NCBI RefSeq assembly: GCF_019967995.1 | Contig: NZ_CP065377.1 | Location: 620,001 to 684,000, forward strand | DNA length: 64,000 bases | DNA from: Faecalibacterium prausnitzii | GTDB lineage: Bacteria > Bacillota > Clostridia > Oscillospirales > Ruminococcaceae | Direction of reading: 5' to 3' | Shown here: piece after piece, positions 16,473-23,790 of the stretch | Numbering within the stretch: position 1 is the stretch's first letter | Layout of the letters: every line of letters starts with the position of its first letter | Position numbers and translations under genes: made by a program | Notes under the pieces: model-generated | Told to the model about the DNA's origin: nothing | Database searches by the model: none | Seen by the model: only the letters and a program-made list of their open reading frames with translations

Positions 16473-17279
16473 TCAGAAGGAACCGCCCGACGAGCCGCCG
16501 AAGCCGTCGCTGTCGGTGGTGGAACCGCCGGAGTCGCTTTCGGGCTGGGGCGGGTCGTAGACCTCGACGCGGTCGGTGTGGGTGTAGCGGTCGGTCTTGA
16601 CCCGCAGTTTGAGCCCGGCACCGATGTAGTCGTCGGCCTCGGTCTTGAGCTGGGCCGTCTTCATCCGGCTGTACAGGATGCCGCAGACCACGGCGGCGAT
16701 GAGCATCGGGATGCCCACCACGATGAGGATGCCGATCAGGCCGAGGCCGCCGTCCGGGTCGTTGTCGTAATCCAGCGGCTCGCCGTTCTCGGCGTAGAAG
16801 TCCAGTGTGCTGGCGCAGAGGTCGATGTAGGTCTGGGCAGCATCGGCGTAGTCGCCGTCCGACAGCAGGGGCACGACCTCGTCTTCCAGCTGCTCGATGC
16901 GGTAGTCGGTAAAGGCGGTGACGCCCCCGCCGTAGGTGATGGTGACGTACTTGCGGGAGCCGAGAGCGATCATGAACAGGATGCCGCTTTTTCCGCTGCC
17001 GGAGCCAAGGGCGTTCTGCACATAATAGTTCTTGGCGTAGGCGCGCTGGTCGGTGTCGCCGATGCTGTCCACCGTGAGGAAATAGACGTCGCAGTCATGC
17101 CCGGCGGAAGCGTCCTCGGCGCTGGATTCCAGCTGGGCAAGGGTGTCGGCGTCGAACAGGCCGTACTCATCCCGCACAAGGGGCGCGTCGGCCAGTGCCG
17201 GGCAGGCGAGACAGGCCGCAAGGACCAGAGCGGCAAGGAATGCGCAGAGGCTGCGCAGGCAATGGGTGTGAGGATTCAT
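16473..17279 (-). CDS. TPM-domain membrane protein, YdjH-like
   Basis: 268 residues. The N-terminal export signal has a hydrophobic core followed by CPALADA; an LAAC segment inside it could also be a lipobox. The TPM (YgcG) domain covers about 33-160 (VRDEYGLFDADTLAQLESSA, then GILFMIALGSRKYVTITYGG). One membrane helix follows at about 178-197 (LIGILIVVGIPMLIAAVVCG). The glycine/serine tail FGGSSGGSF is typical of the family. ATG at 17279 follows AAGGAGGTGCGCAGA. It is third after the SPFH and zinc-ribbon genes, the YdjI-YdjG-YdjH set that in Bacillus works with PspA at the membrane. Confidence 0.8.
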   Translation of the reverse strand: MNPHTHCLRSLCAFLAALVLAACLACPALADAPLVRDEYGLFDADTLAQLESSAEDASAGHDCDVYFLTVDSIGDTDQRAYAKNYYVQNALGSGSGKSGILFMIALGSRKYVTITYGGGVTAFTDYRIEQLEDEVVPLLSDGDYADAAQTYIDLCASTLDFYAENGEPLDYDNDPDGGLGLIGILIVVGIPMLIAAVVCGILYSRMKTAQLKTEADDYIGAGLKLRVKTDRYTHTDRVEVYDPPQPESDSGGSTTDSDGFGGSSGGSF

Positions 17280-17292
17280 TCTGCGCACCTCC

Positions 17293-18390
17293 TTATAAGT
17301 AGAGCAGCCAGGTGAGAAAGGCCATCAGCGGCAGGCTGATGGCGGCGAACCACGCGGCCACTTTGGCTTTGTCCACAGGCAGGTCGCCGATGAGCCGCCC
17401 GGTCTGGCCGTTCATCGCGAAGAGAAAGTCGTTGTCCTTCCAGCGGGTGTGGAGCATCCAGACCGGCAGCAAGGCGTAATGCGCCTTGAGCTTGCTGAGG
17501 TTGATGTCCTCGTGCAGGGTGTTGACCTCCGAATAGCCGTGGGTGGTCTCGTGCAGGGCCTGGGCTGTGGAGTTCAGCATCCGGGTGCGGGCCCGCTCGG
17601 CGCAGGCGTCGGAGTCCTCGTCGTAGCGGTCGGCCAGAAAGCCCGGCAGATACGCAGTGGAAAAGGGCTTCAGTTCGCTGTAATCAAACGGCTCAATGGC
17701 GTCCATGTGGGCGTTGGGCATCTTGCTGGAGCCGTCCACCGGAACGCGGGTGAAGACGGCGGTGCCCTCGCGCCGGACGTCGTAGTGCTTGGTGGTGGTC
17801 ACGTTGTAGTCGCCCTCGCGGTGGCTCTCGGTCGTCAGGCCCTCGTAGCTGCCCCGCGCATCGGCCTCGGCATCGTAGAGCCAGAAAGGGACATAGACGC
17901 CCTGCAGCTCAGCGATGTGGTTCTGGCTCTTGAACGCCTTGGGCAGAAAGGCTTTGCCTTTATAGTAGTGGGTCAGCTGGGCGATGGCGGCATTCTTGTC
18001 CAGCTTGAAGGGCAGGATGTACTCCGGCTTGAGCTTGCCGGAGAGCTTGCCGCCCAGCACGGTGGGGTTGCCGCAGTAGGGACAGTTGGTGGCGGCGGTG
18101 GTGGCGTCGCAGACAAGCTCAGCCCCGCAGGTGGTGCAGGTGTAGCTGGTCAGGCTGGCGGCCTCCATCTCATCCCAGACAGGAGCGGCTGCTTTGCGCC
18201 GCGCCGCTTTTTTCTGGTCTGCCTCGGCGGCGGAGTCGGCCTTTTTCTGCTTGGCCGCGTACTGCGCCTCGATGTCTGCCACCTCATACGCCGAGCCGCA
18301 GTAGTCGCAGACGAGCTTGCCGGTGGCGCTGTCGAAATGCAGGGGGCCGGTGCAGGCCGGGCATTGGTAATTCGTTACTTTATCAGCCAT
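17293..18390 (-). CDS. Zinc-ribbon membrane protein, YdjG-like
   Basis: 365 residues. Two zinc ribbons: CPAC...CDYC at 10-31 and CTTC...CPYC at about 85-107. An alpha-helical alanine/lysine-rich linker lies between them. A large beta-rich domain follows (VYVPFWLYDAEADARGSYEG), and there is one C-terminal membrane helix (WFAAISLPLMAFLTWLLYL). This matches the TFIIB-type-ribbon protein YdjG, which in Bacillus helps recruit PspA to the membrane. It sits 14 bp after the SPFH gene and 13 bp before the TPM gene, in one operon. Confidence 0.78.
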   Translation of the reverse strand: MADKVTNYQCPACTGPLHFDSATGKLVCDYCGSAYEVADIEAQYAAKQKKADSAAEADQKKAARRKAAAPVWDEMEAASLTSYTCTTCGAELVCDATTAATNCPYCGNPTVLGGKLSGKLKPEYILPFKLDKNAAIAQLTHYYKGKAFLPKAFKSQNHIAELQGVYVPFWLYDAEADARGSYEGLTTESHREGDYNVTTTKHYDVRREGTAVFTRVPVDGSSKMPNAHMDAIEPFDYSELKPFSTAYLPGFLADRYDEDSDACAERARTRMLNSTAQALHETTHGYSEVNTLHEDINLSKLKAHYALLPVWMLHTRWKDNDFLFAMNGQTGRLIGDLPVDKAKVAAWFAAISLPLMAFLTWLLYL

Positions 18391-18404
18391 TCAGGATGCC
18401 TCTC

Positions 18405-19688
18405 TCATGCGCCGAAGGGGCTGCCGCATTCCGGGCAGAACTTCGGCGGGTGGGCCGGGTCGGCAGGGGTGAAGCCGCAGTTCGGGCACTTGCCTGCGGG
18501 CTTCGGCTTGCCGCACTCGGAACAGAATTTGCCGCTGTTCTTTGCGCCGCAGCTGCACACCCAGACGGTGGGCGCTTCGGGCCGGGGCTTGCCGCAGGCG
18601 GTGCAGAACTTGCCGGTGTTGCCGCTCTGGCCGCAGGAGCAGGCCCAGCCGGAAGCCGGGGCGGCCGGCGGAGCGGGCTGCTGGGCCCCCATCTGGTAGA
18701 GGGTCTGGGCGTTGACACCGCCCGCTGCTGCCGCCTGATTGACCCCCATGAAGGCCATGGCCGGGCCGGCGGCGGTGTTGGAAGCAGCCGCCTGCATGGC
18801 AGCGGCCTGTGCGCCCACCAGATGAGCGGCTGCGCGGGTGGGGTCCATGAAGGCGGCACTGCGCTGCAGGTCCTTGATCATCTGTTCGTCTTCTTCGCTG
18901 GCCTTGACGCCGGACACGCCCAGCGAGACGATCTCGATGCCGCGCAGCTTGCTCCACTTGGCGCTGAGGGCCTGGTTGAGGGCATCGGCCAGCTCGGTGG
19001 TGTGGGCGGGCAGGGAGGAGTAGCGGATGCCCTGCTCGCTGATGCGGGCAAAAGCAGGCTGCAGGGCGGTCATCAGCTCGGTCTTGAGCTGGCCGTCCAG
19101 CGCGTCGCGGGTGTAGGCGTTTTCCACATTTCCGCAGACGTTGGTGTAAAACAGGATGGGGTTGACGATGCGGTAGCTGTACTCGCCAAAGCAGCGGATG
19201 GCGATGTCGAGGTCGATGCCGGCGCGCTGGTCCACCACCCGGAAGGGCACCGGGTTGGGGGTGCCGTACTTGTTGCCCACCAGCTCCTTGGTGTTGATGT
19301 AGTAGATGCGCTGGTCGGCGGCGGCCTGCCCGCCAAAGCCGAACCGCTTGCCCATCTCGGCAAAGACGCCGTCGATGTCCTTCAGCCCGCCGCTGAGCAG
19401 GGAGGGCTGGGTGCCGGTGCTGTAGGTGTATTCGCCCGGCTCGGCGCACAGCTCTACCACCTTGCCCTGCTCCACGATCAGGGCGCACTGGCCCTCCGCC
19501 ACGGCCACGACGGAGCCGTCGGAGATGATGTTCTCATTGCCGTGCTTGTTGGCAGAGCGACGGTCGGTGCGCTTCTGCCCCTTGACGGCCAGCACTTCGG
19601 CCGGGAGGGCATCGCAATAGAAAAACTCTTTCCACTGGTCGGCCATCACGCCGGAGGCCGCGTTCATTGCAGCTTTTACAAGACCCAT
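18405..19688 (-). CDS. SPFH-domain protein with C-terminal zinc ribbons, YdjI-like
   Basis: 427 residues. The first 300 match the YdjI/virion-core-type SPFH (flotillin-like) fold: ADQWKEFFYCDALPAEVLAVKG near the start, and LRGIEIVSLGVSGVKASEED near its end. After an alanine-rich linker, three zinc ribbons follow (CSCG..CTACG, CSCG..CSECG, CPNCG..CPECG). ATG at 19688 follows AAAGGAGATTTGGAAT. There is no membrane helix; SPFH proteins bind membranes peripherally as oligomers. It is first in a three-gene operon. A pspA gene, the fourth partner in Bacillus, is not present in this window. Confidence 0.82.
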   Translation of the reverse strand: MGLVKAAMNAASGVMADQWKEFFYCDALPAEVLAVKGQKRTDRRSANKHGNENIISDGSVVAVAEGQCALIVEQGKVVELCAEPGEYTYSTGTQPSLLSGGLKDIDGVFAEMGKRFGFGGQAAADQRIYYINTKELVGNKYGTPNPVPFRVVDQRAGIDLDIAIRCFGEYSYRIVNPILFYTNVCGNVENAYTRDALDGQLKTELMTALQPAFARISEQGIRYSSLPAHTTELADALNQALSAKWSKLRGIEIVSLGVSGVKASEEDEQMIKDLQRSAAFMDPTRAAAHLVGAQAAAMQAAASNTAAGPAMAFMGVNQAAAAGGVNAQTLYQMGAQQPAPPAAPASGWACSCGQSGNTGKFCTACGKPRPEAPTVWVCSCGAKNSGKFCSECGKPKPAGKCPNCGFTPADPAHPPKFCPECGSPFGA

Positions 19689-19770
19689 ATTCCAAATCTC
19701 CTTTGAAGTGGTTTTGGTTGCGGAACTGTTCCTAGTATAGCACAGAAGCACTGCAAAAGGAAACTGCCTC

Positions 19771-19799
19771 TTGCAATTTTGGCGCGATGGGTGTAGAAT
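19771..19799 (+). promoter_or_regulatory. Promoter of the thiamin operon
   Basis: TTGCAA (19771-19776), 17 bp, TAGAAT (19794-19799), directly before the TPP riboswitch. Confidence 0.65.
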
Positions 19800-19814
19800 A
19801 CTCCCGACAACAAA

Positions 19815-19912
19815 ATACAGGGGAGCTCGTCATGCGGGCTGAGAGGAAGTGCTCAAACTTCGACCCTTTTACCTGATGCGGATAATGCCGCCGTAGGAAG
19901 TCATCACGATGC
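19815..19912 (+). promoter_or_regulatory. TPP riboswitch (THI element)
   Basis: The conserved core is present: CGGGCTGAGAGGAAGT (19836-19850 region), ACCCTTTTACCTGATGCGG (19863 on), GATAATGCCGCCGTAGGAAG, with outer-stem pairing GTCAT...TCATCAC. It senses thiamin pyrophosphate and turns off the downstream genes. It precedes thiW, thiM and thiE, all thiamin salvage genes. Confidence 0.95.
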
Positions 19913-19919
19913 GTTTTCA

Positions 19920-19956
19920 CAGGGGCTTCCGCAGAGGGAGCTCCTGTTTTTGTTTT
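19920..19956 (+). terminator. Riboswitch-controlled terminator
   Basis: CAGGGGCT (19920-19927) pairs with AGCTCCTG (19939-19946, one G-U), followed by TTTTTGTTTT. Its 3' arm could alternatively pair with CAGGGGAGCT at the 5' end of the aptamer, which would give the anti-terminator. Confidence 0.75.
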
Positions 19957-20092
19957 CTGCCGCAGCCGCCTTGTGGGCGGCTCCGGGCCGAGGGGGAGCG
20001 CCCTGGGCCTTGAATCGACGCGATGGGAAGCCGTGTTCCGGCGTGAGAGGAGACCAGAAAGTCTCGACCGCTTTGCAATAGGAGGAATCCTC

Positions 20093-20608
20093 ATGAAAGC
20101 ACTCTCTACGAAAAAGCTGGCTCTGGCCGGGATGCTCTGCGCCCTGGCCGTTGTGGGCAGCGTGTTCAGCTTCCCCATTTTTGGCAGCAAATGCGCCCCG
20201 GTGCAGCACATGGTCAACATCCTGTGCGCTGTGCTGCTGGGCCCCTACTACGGCATCGGCGTGGCCTTTGTGGCCTCGCTGCTGCGCAACCTGCTGGGTC
20301 TGGGCAGCCTGATGGCCTTCCCCGGCAGCATGTTCGGTGCCTTGCTGTGCGGCATCGTCTACCACAAGACCGAAAAGCTGCTGCCCACTCTGGTGGGTGA
20401 GGTGTTCGGCACCTCCATCCTGGGCGGGCTGTGCGCCTACCCGGTGGCCATCCTGCTGATGGGCAAGAGCGCGGGCGATATCGCATTCTATGCCTACATC
20501 GTGCCCTTCCTCGTCTCGACCGCAGGCGGTGCGGTCATTGCAGGTGTGCTGCTGGCCGCGCTGCAGCGCTCCGGCGCTCTGCGCTCCATGCAGACCAGCC
20601 TGAGCTGA
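20093..20608 (+). CDS. thiW: Thiazole ECF transporter S component ThiW
   Basis: 171 residues, about six hydrophobic helices, with the ThiW signature at the start (LALAGMLCALAVVGSVFSFPIFGSKCAPVQHMVN, residues 9-42). It is the membrane substrate-binding subunit of an energy-coupling-factor transporter, thought to import a thiamin precursor, the hydroxyethylthiazole moiety. The shared EcfAAT module is not in this window. ATG at 20093 follows ATAGGAGGAATCCTC. It is the first gene after the TPP riboswitch and is followed by thiM, the kinase for hydroxyethylthiazole, which supports the substrate. Confidence 0.9.
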   Translation: MKALSTKKLALAGMLCALAVVGSVFSFPIFGSKCAPVQHMVNILCAVLLGPYYGIGVAFVASLLRNLLGLGSLMAFPGSMFGALLCGIVYHKTEKLLPTLVGEVFGTSILGGLCAYPVAILLMGKSAGDIAFYAYIVPFLVSTAGGAVIAGVLLAALQRSGALRSMQTSLS

Positions 20609-20618
20609 GGAGGGCACC

Positions 20619-21434
20619 GTGACAGCGTTTGGAGCTCTTTTCGACCGGGTGCGGGAAACCTCGCCCCTCGTCCACTGCATCTCGAATCTCGTCAGCGCCA
20701 ACGACTGCGCCAACATTGTGCTGGCGGCCGGGGCGTCGCCCATCATGGCGGATGACCCGGAGGAGGTGGAGGAGATCACGGCGCTGAGCCGGGCCCTCTG
20801 CCTGAGTCTGGGCACCCCGAGCCCCCGCAAAGCCGAGGCCATGGTCAAAGCGGGCCGCACCGCCGCCCGGCTGGGCCTGCCGGTGGTCTTTGACCCGGTG
20901 GGCGTGGGCGCATCGCAGTTCCGCCAGAGCATCGCGGCCGAGGTGCTGCGGGAAGTGCCCGTCACCGTGCTGCGGTGCAACGCCTCGGAGCTGCAGGCGC
21001 TGAGCGGGCTTGCGCAGGTCTCACGCGGGGTGGATGCCGGCAAGACCCTGCCGCCGGAGGCCCTGCGGCCGCTGGCTGAGCAGTTTGCCGCGCAGCACCA
21101 CTGCGTCGCGGCAGTGACAGGGGCCGAGGACATCGTGACGGACGGGAAGACGACCCACATCCTCCGCAACGGCACTCCGCTGCTGCGGCGGGTGACCGGG
21201 GCGGGCTGTATGCTGTCGGTCCTGACGGCGGCTTTCGTGGGGGCCAACCCCGACCGCCCGCTGGCCGCGGCGGCGGCCGCCGTCTGTGCGATGGGCCTTT
21301 GCGGCGAGACTGCCGCTGCCCGCCTGACCGGCGAAGAGGGCACCGGAACGCTGCGCATGTATCTGATGGATGCCGTGTCCAACCTGACCGGCGAACAACT
21401 TGACCAAGGAGCAAACGATGAACTGTACTGCTGA
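20619..21434 (+). CDS. thiM: Hydroxyethylthiazole kinase
   Basis: 271 residues with the ribokinase-like ThiM pattern: VHCISNLVSANDCANIVLAAGASPIMA at 18-44, PVVFDPVGVGAS, and the phosphate-binding RVTGAGCMLS, where Cys replaces the catalytic acid as in other ThiM proteins. It phosphorylates 4-methyl-5-(2-hydroxyethyl)thiazole for thiamin salvage in the cytoplasm. The GTG start at 20619 follows GAGGAGGGCACC. It overlaps thiE by 17 bp and lies 10 bp after thiW, so all three are one riboswitch-controlled unit. Confidence 0.95.
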   Translation: MTAFGALFDRVRETSPLVHCISNLVSANDCANIVLAAGASPIMADDPEEVEEITALSRALCLSLGTPSPRKAEAMVKAGRTAARLGLPVVFDPVGVGASQFRQSIAAEVLREVPVTVLRCNASELQALSGLAQVSRGVDAGKTLPPEALRPLAEQFAAQHHCVAAVTGAEDIVTDGKTTHILRNGTPLLRRVTGAGCMLSVLTAAFVGANPDRPLAAAAAAVCAMGLCGETAAARLTGEEGTGTLRMYLMDAVSNLTGEQLDQGANDELYC

Positions 21435-22050
21435 GATGTTGCGGCTCTATGCCGTGACCGACCGCGCCTGGGTGGGCGAACAGACCCTGCCCCAGCAGGT
21501 GGAAGCTGCCCTGAAGGGCGGAGCCACCTGTGTGCAGCTGCGGGAAAAAGATCTGGGCGACGCGGCCATTCTGGCAGAGGCGCTGGAGATCTCCGCCCTC
21601 TGCAAACGGTACGGTGTGCCGTTCATTCTGAACGACAACGTGGCGCTGGCCAGGCAGTGCGGGGCCGACGGTGTGCATCTGGGGCAGGAGGACATGGACC
21701 CTGCCGAAGCCCGGCGCATCCTTGGCCCGGAGGCCATCATCGGCGTGTCGGCCCACAATGTGGCCGAAGCCAGAGCCGCTGTGGAGGCCGGTGCGGACTA
21801 TCTGGGCTGCGGGGCCATGTTTGCGACCGCCACCAAGACGAATGTGACCGCCCTGCCCAAAGAGACGCTGCGGGACATCTGCGCGGCGGTCCCCATCCCG
21901 GTGGTCGCCATCGGCGGCATCCATAAGCAGAATCTGCTCAGCCTCGCCCACTGCGGCGAAGCCGGTGTGGCGCTGGTCAGTGCCATCTTCGCGGCTAAGG
22001 ATATCGAGGCTGAGTGCAGGGAATTGAGAGCATTGGTAGAACAGTTATAA
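21418..22050 (+). CDS. thiE: Thiamin phosphate synthase
   Basis: 210 residues, a TIM barrel with YAVTDRAWVGEQTL near the start, QLREKDLGDA (diphosphate and magnesium contacts), GVHLGQEDM, and the late GGI phosphate loop (VVAIGGIHKQN). It joins HMP-pyrophosphate and thiazole phosphate to give thiamin monophosphate. ATG at 21418 follows CAAGGAGCAAACG, inside the end of thiM. A palindromic repeat follows directly after the stop, before thiC. thiD, the HMP kinase, is not in the window. Confidence 0.95.
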   Translation: MNCTAEMLRLYAVTDRAWVGEQTLPQQVEAALKGGATCVQLREKDLGDAAILAEALEISALCKRYGVPFILNDNVALARQCGADGVHLGQEDMDPAEARRILGPEAIIGVSAHNVAEARAAVEAGADYLGCGAMFATATKTNVTALPKETLRDICAAVPIPVVAIGGIHKQNLLSLAHCGEAGVALVSAIFAAKDIEAECRELRALVEQL

Positions 22051-22062
22051 AGTTGTCCTTCG

Positions 22063-22201
22063 TACAACCTCTCAGTCTCGCTCACGCTCGACAGCTCCCC
22101 TGGTAGGGGAGCCTCTGGCGAAACCGGAGACTTTGCAAGGACTGCCAAGGCCTCCCCTACAAGGGGAGGTGGCATTGCGAAGCAATGACGGAGAGGTTGT
22201 A
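22063..22201. repeat. Palindromic dispersed repeat, copy B, between thiE and thiC
   Basis: 139 bp, nearly identical to 9116-9255 with the same TACAACCTCTC...GAGAGGTTGTA ends. Differences are few: one missing G in the first GC run, and GGAGACTTTGCAAGG for TTGACTTTGCGAGG in the middle. It can fold into a long hairpin in RNA between the two thi genes. Confidence 0.88.
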
Positions 22202-22277
22202 GGGAGGAAATTATAATCTCGGCAGACCGGGGGCACCACCTTCTGCCGGAACAGACTTCATGCAAAGGAGCTTTGAC

Positions 22278-22352
22278 ATGAACACCGCAGGGTTTGTCTG
22301 CGGAGGCGCCGGAAACCACCCGTTTGATGGGCGAAGTCCGGCTCTTTCGTAA
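22278..22352 (+). CDS. Possible short upstream peptide before thiC
   Basis: A 24-residue frame starts with ATG at 22278 behind AAAGGAGCTTTGAC and ends in TAA 52 bp before thiC. It has no hydrophobic or known motif. The good ribosome-binding site is the only support. It may be a leader peptide or chance. Confidence 0.25.
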   Translation: MNTAGFVCGGAGNHPFDGRSPALS

Positions 22353-22404
22353 CGATAGAAAAAAGAGCAAGAGCGTATCGACTTGTCAAACTGGAGGTAA
22401 CAAG

Positions 22405-23715
22405 ATGCAGAATTACACCACACAGATGGACGCGGCCCGCAAGGGCATCGTGACCAAGGAAATGGAGATCGTCGCCCAGAAGGAGTACCGCACCACGGAG
22501 GAGATCCGTCAGCTGGTGGCCGAGGGCAAGGTCGCCATCCCGGCCAACAAGCACCACACCTGCCTGAACCCGGAGGGCATCGGCAGCATGCTGCGCACCA
22601 AGATCAACGTCAATCTGGGCGTCTCCCGCGACTGCAAGGATTACAACATCGAGATGCAGAAGGTGATGAGCGCCGTGAACATGGGCGCAGAGGCCATTAT
22701 GGATCTGTCCAGCCACGGCAACACCCAGCCCTTCCGCCAGAAGCTGACCCACGAGTGCCCGGTCATGATCGGCACCGTGCCGGTGTATGACTCGGTCATC
22801 CACTACCAGCGCGACCTCGCCACCCTGACGGCGCAGGACTTCGTGGATGTGGTCCGCCTGCACGCAGAGGACGGCGTGGACTTCGTCACCCTGCACTGCG
22901 GCATCACCCGCAAGACCATCGAGCAGATCCGCACCCACAAGCGGAAGATGAACATCGTCAGCCGCGGCGGCTCGCTGGTCTTTGCCTGGATGTGCATGAC
23001 CGGCAACGAGAACCCGTTCTACGAGCACTTCGATGAGATCCTGGACATCTGCGAGGAGCACGATGTGACCGTCTCGCTGGGCGACGCCTGCCGCCCCGGC
23101 TGCCTGGCTGATGCCACCGACGTCTGCCAGATCGAGGAGCTGGTCCGTCTGGGTGAGCTGACCAAGCGCGCCTGGGCCCACAACGTGCAGGTCATGGTCG
23201 AAGGCCCCGGCCATGTGCCCCTGAATCAGGTCGCCGCCAACATGGAAGTCCAGAAGAGCATCTGCATGGGTGCGCCCTTCTATGTGCTGGGACCCCTCGT
23301 CACCGACATCGCCCCCGGCTACGACCACATCACGGCCGCCATCGGCGGCGCAGTGGCAGCAGCCAGCGGTGCAGCTTTCCTGTGCTATGTGACCCCCGCC
23401 GAGCATCTGGCACTGCCCAATGTGGACGATGTGAAGCAGGGCATCGTGGCTTCCAAGATCGCCGCCCATGCCGCTGACATCGCCAAGGGCATCCCCCATG
23501 CCCGCGACATCGACGACAAGATGGGCGATGCCCGCCGTGTGCTGGACTGGGATGCACAGTTTGCCTGTGCCATCGACCCGGAGACCGCCAAGGCCATCCG
23601 CGACGCCCGCCTGCCCGAAGACGACCACAGCGACACCTGCTCCATGTGCGGCAAGTTCTGCGCCGTCCGCAGCATGAACAAGGCTCTGGCCGGTGAATAC
23701 ATCGACATCCTGTAA
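22405..23715 (+). CDS. thiC: Phosphomethylpyrimidine synthase
   Basis: 436 residues, the short ThiC form. It contains the radical-SAM-like core regions ([16 protein letters not shown] segment at about 64-75, [12 protein letters not shown], and a near-C-terminal cluster motif CSMCGKFC with Cys412, 415 and 419). It converts 5-aminoimidazole ribotide to HMP phosphate using SAM and an [4Fe-4S] cluster. ATG at 22405 follows CTGGAGGTAACAAG. With thiM and thiE it gives de novo pyrimidine and salvaged thiazole branches. Whether it is read from the riboswitch promoter through the repeat is unclear, since no second TPP element precedes it. Confidence 0.96.
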   Translation: MQNYTTQMDAARKGIVTKEMEIVAQKEYRTTEEIRQLVAEGKVAIPANKHHTCLNPEGIGSMLRTKINVNLGVSRDCKDYNIEMQKVMSAVNMGAEAIMDLSSHGNTQPFRQKLTHECPVMIGTVPVYDSVIHYQRDLATLTAQDFVDVVRLHAEDGVDFVTLHCGITRKTIEQIRTHKRKMNIVSRGGSLVFAWMCMTGNENPFYEHFDEILDICEEHDVTVSLGDACRPGCLADATDVCQIEELVRLGELTKRAWAHNVQVMVEGPGHVPLNQVAANMEVQKSICMGAPFYVLGPLVTDIAPGYDHITAAIGGAVAAASGAAFLCYVTPAEHLALPNVDDVKQGIVASKIAAHAADIAKGIPHARDIDDKMGDARRVLDWDAQFACAIDPETAKAIRDARLPEDDHSDTCSMCGKFCAVRSMNKALAGEYIDIL

Positions 23716-23740
23716 GTTCTTCCTCTTTCAATAGAAACAC

Positions 23741-23775
23741 AAAGCCCCCTGCACGCGGTATGTGCAGGGGGCTTT
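23741..23775. terminator. Bidirectional terminator between thiC and the ATPase
   Basis: aaagccccctgcac (23741-23754) pairs perfectly with gtgcagggggcttt (23762-23775). Confidence 0.75.
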
Positions 23776-23790
23776 GCTGTTGGCTGGCGG

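Noticed and set aside
19970..20085. A second riboswitch between the TPP terminator and thiW
   Set aside because: The stretch is GC-rich with small hairpins (GAGACCAGAAAGTCTC), but I find no core of the cobalamin, thiamin or other known classes.
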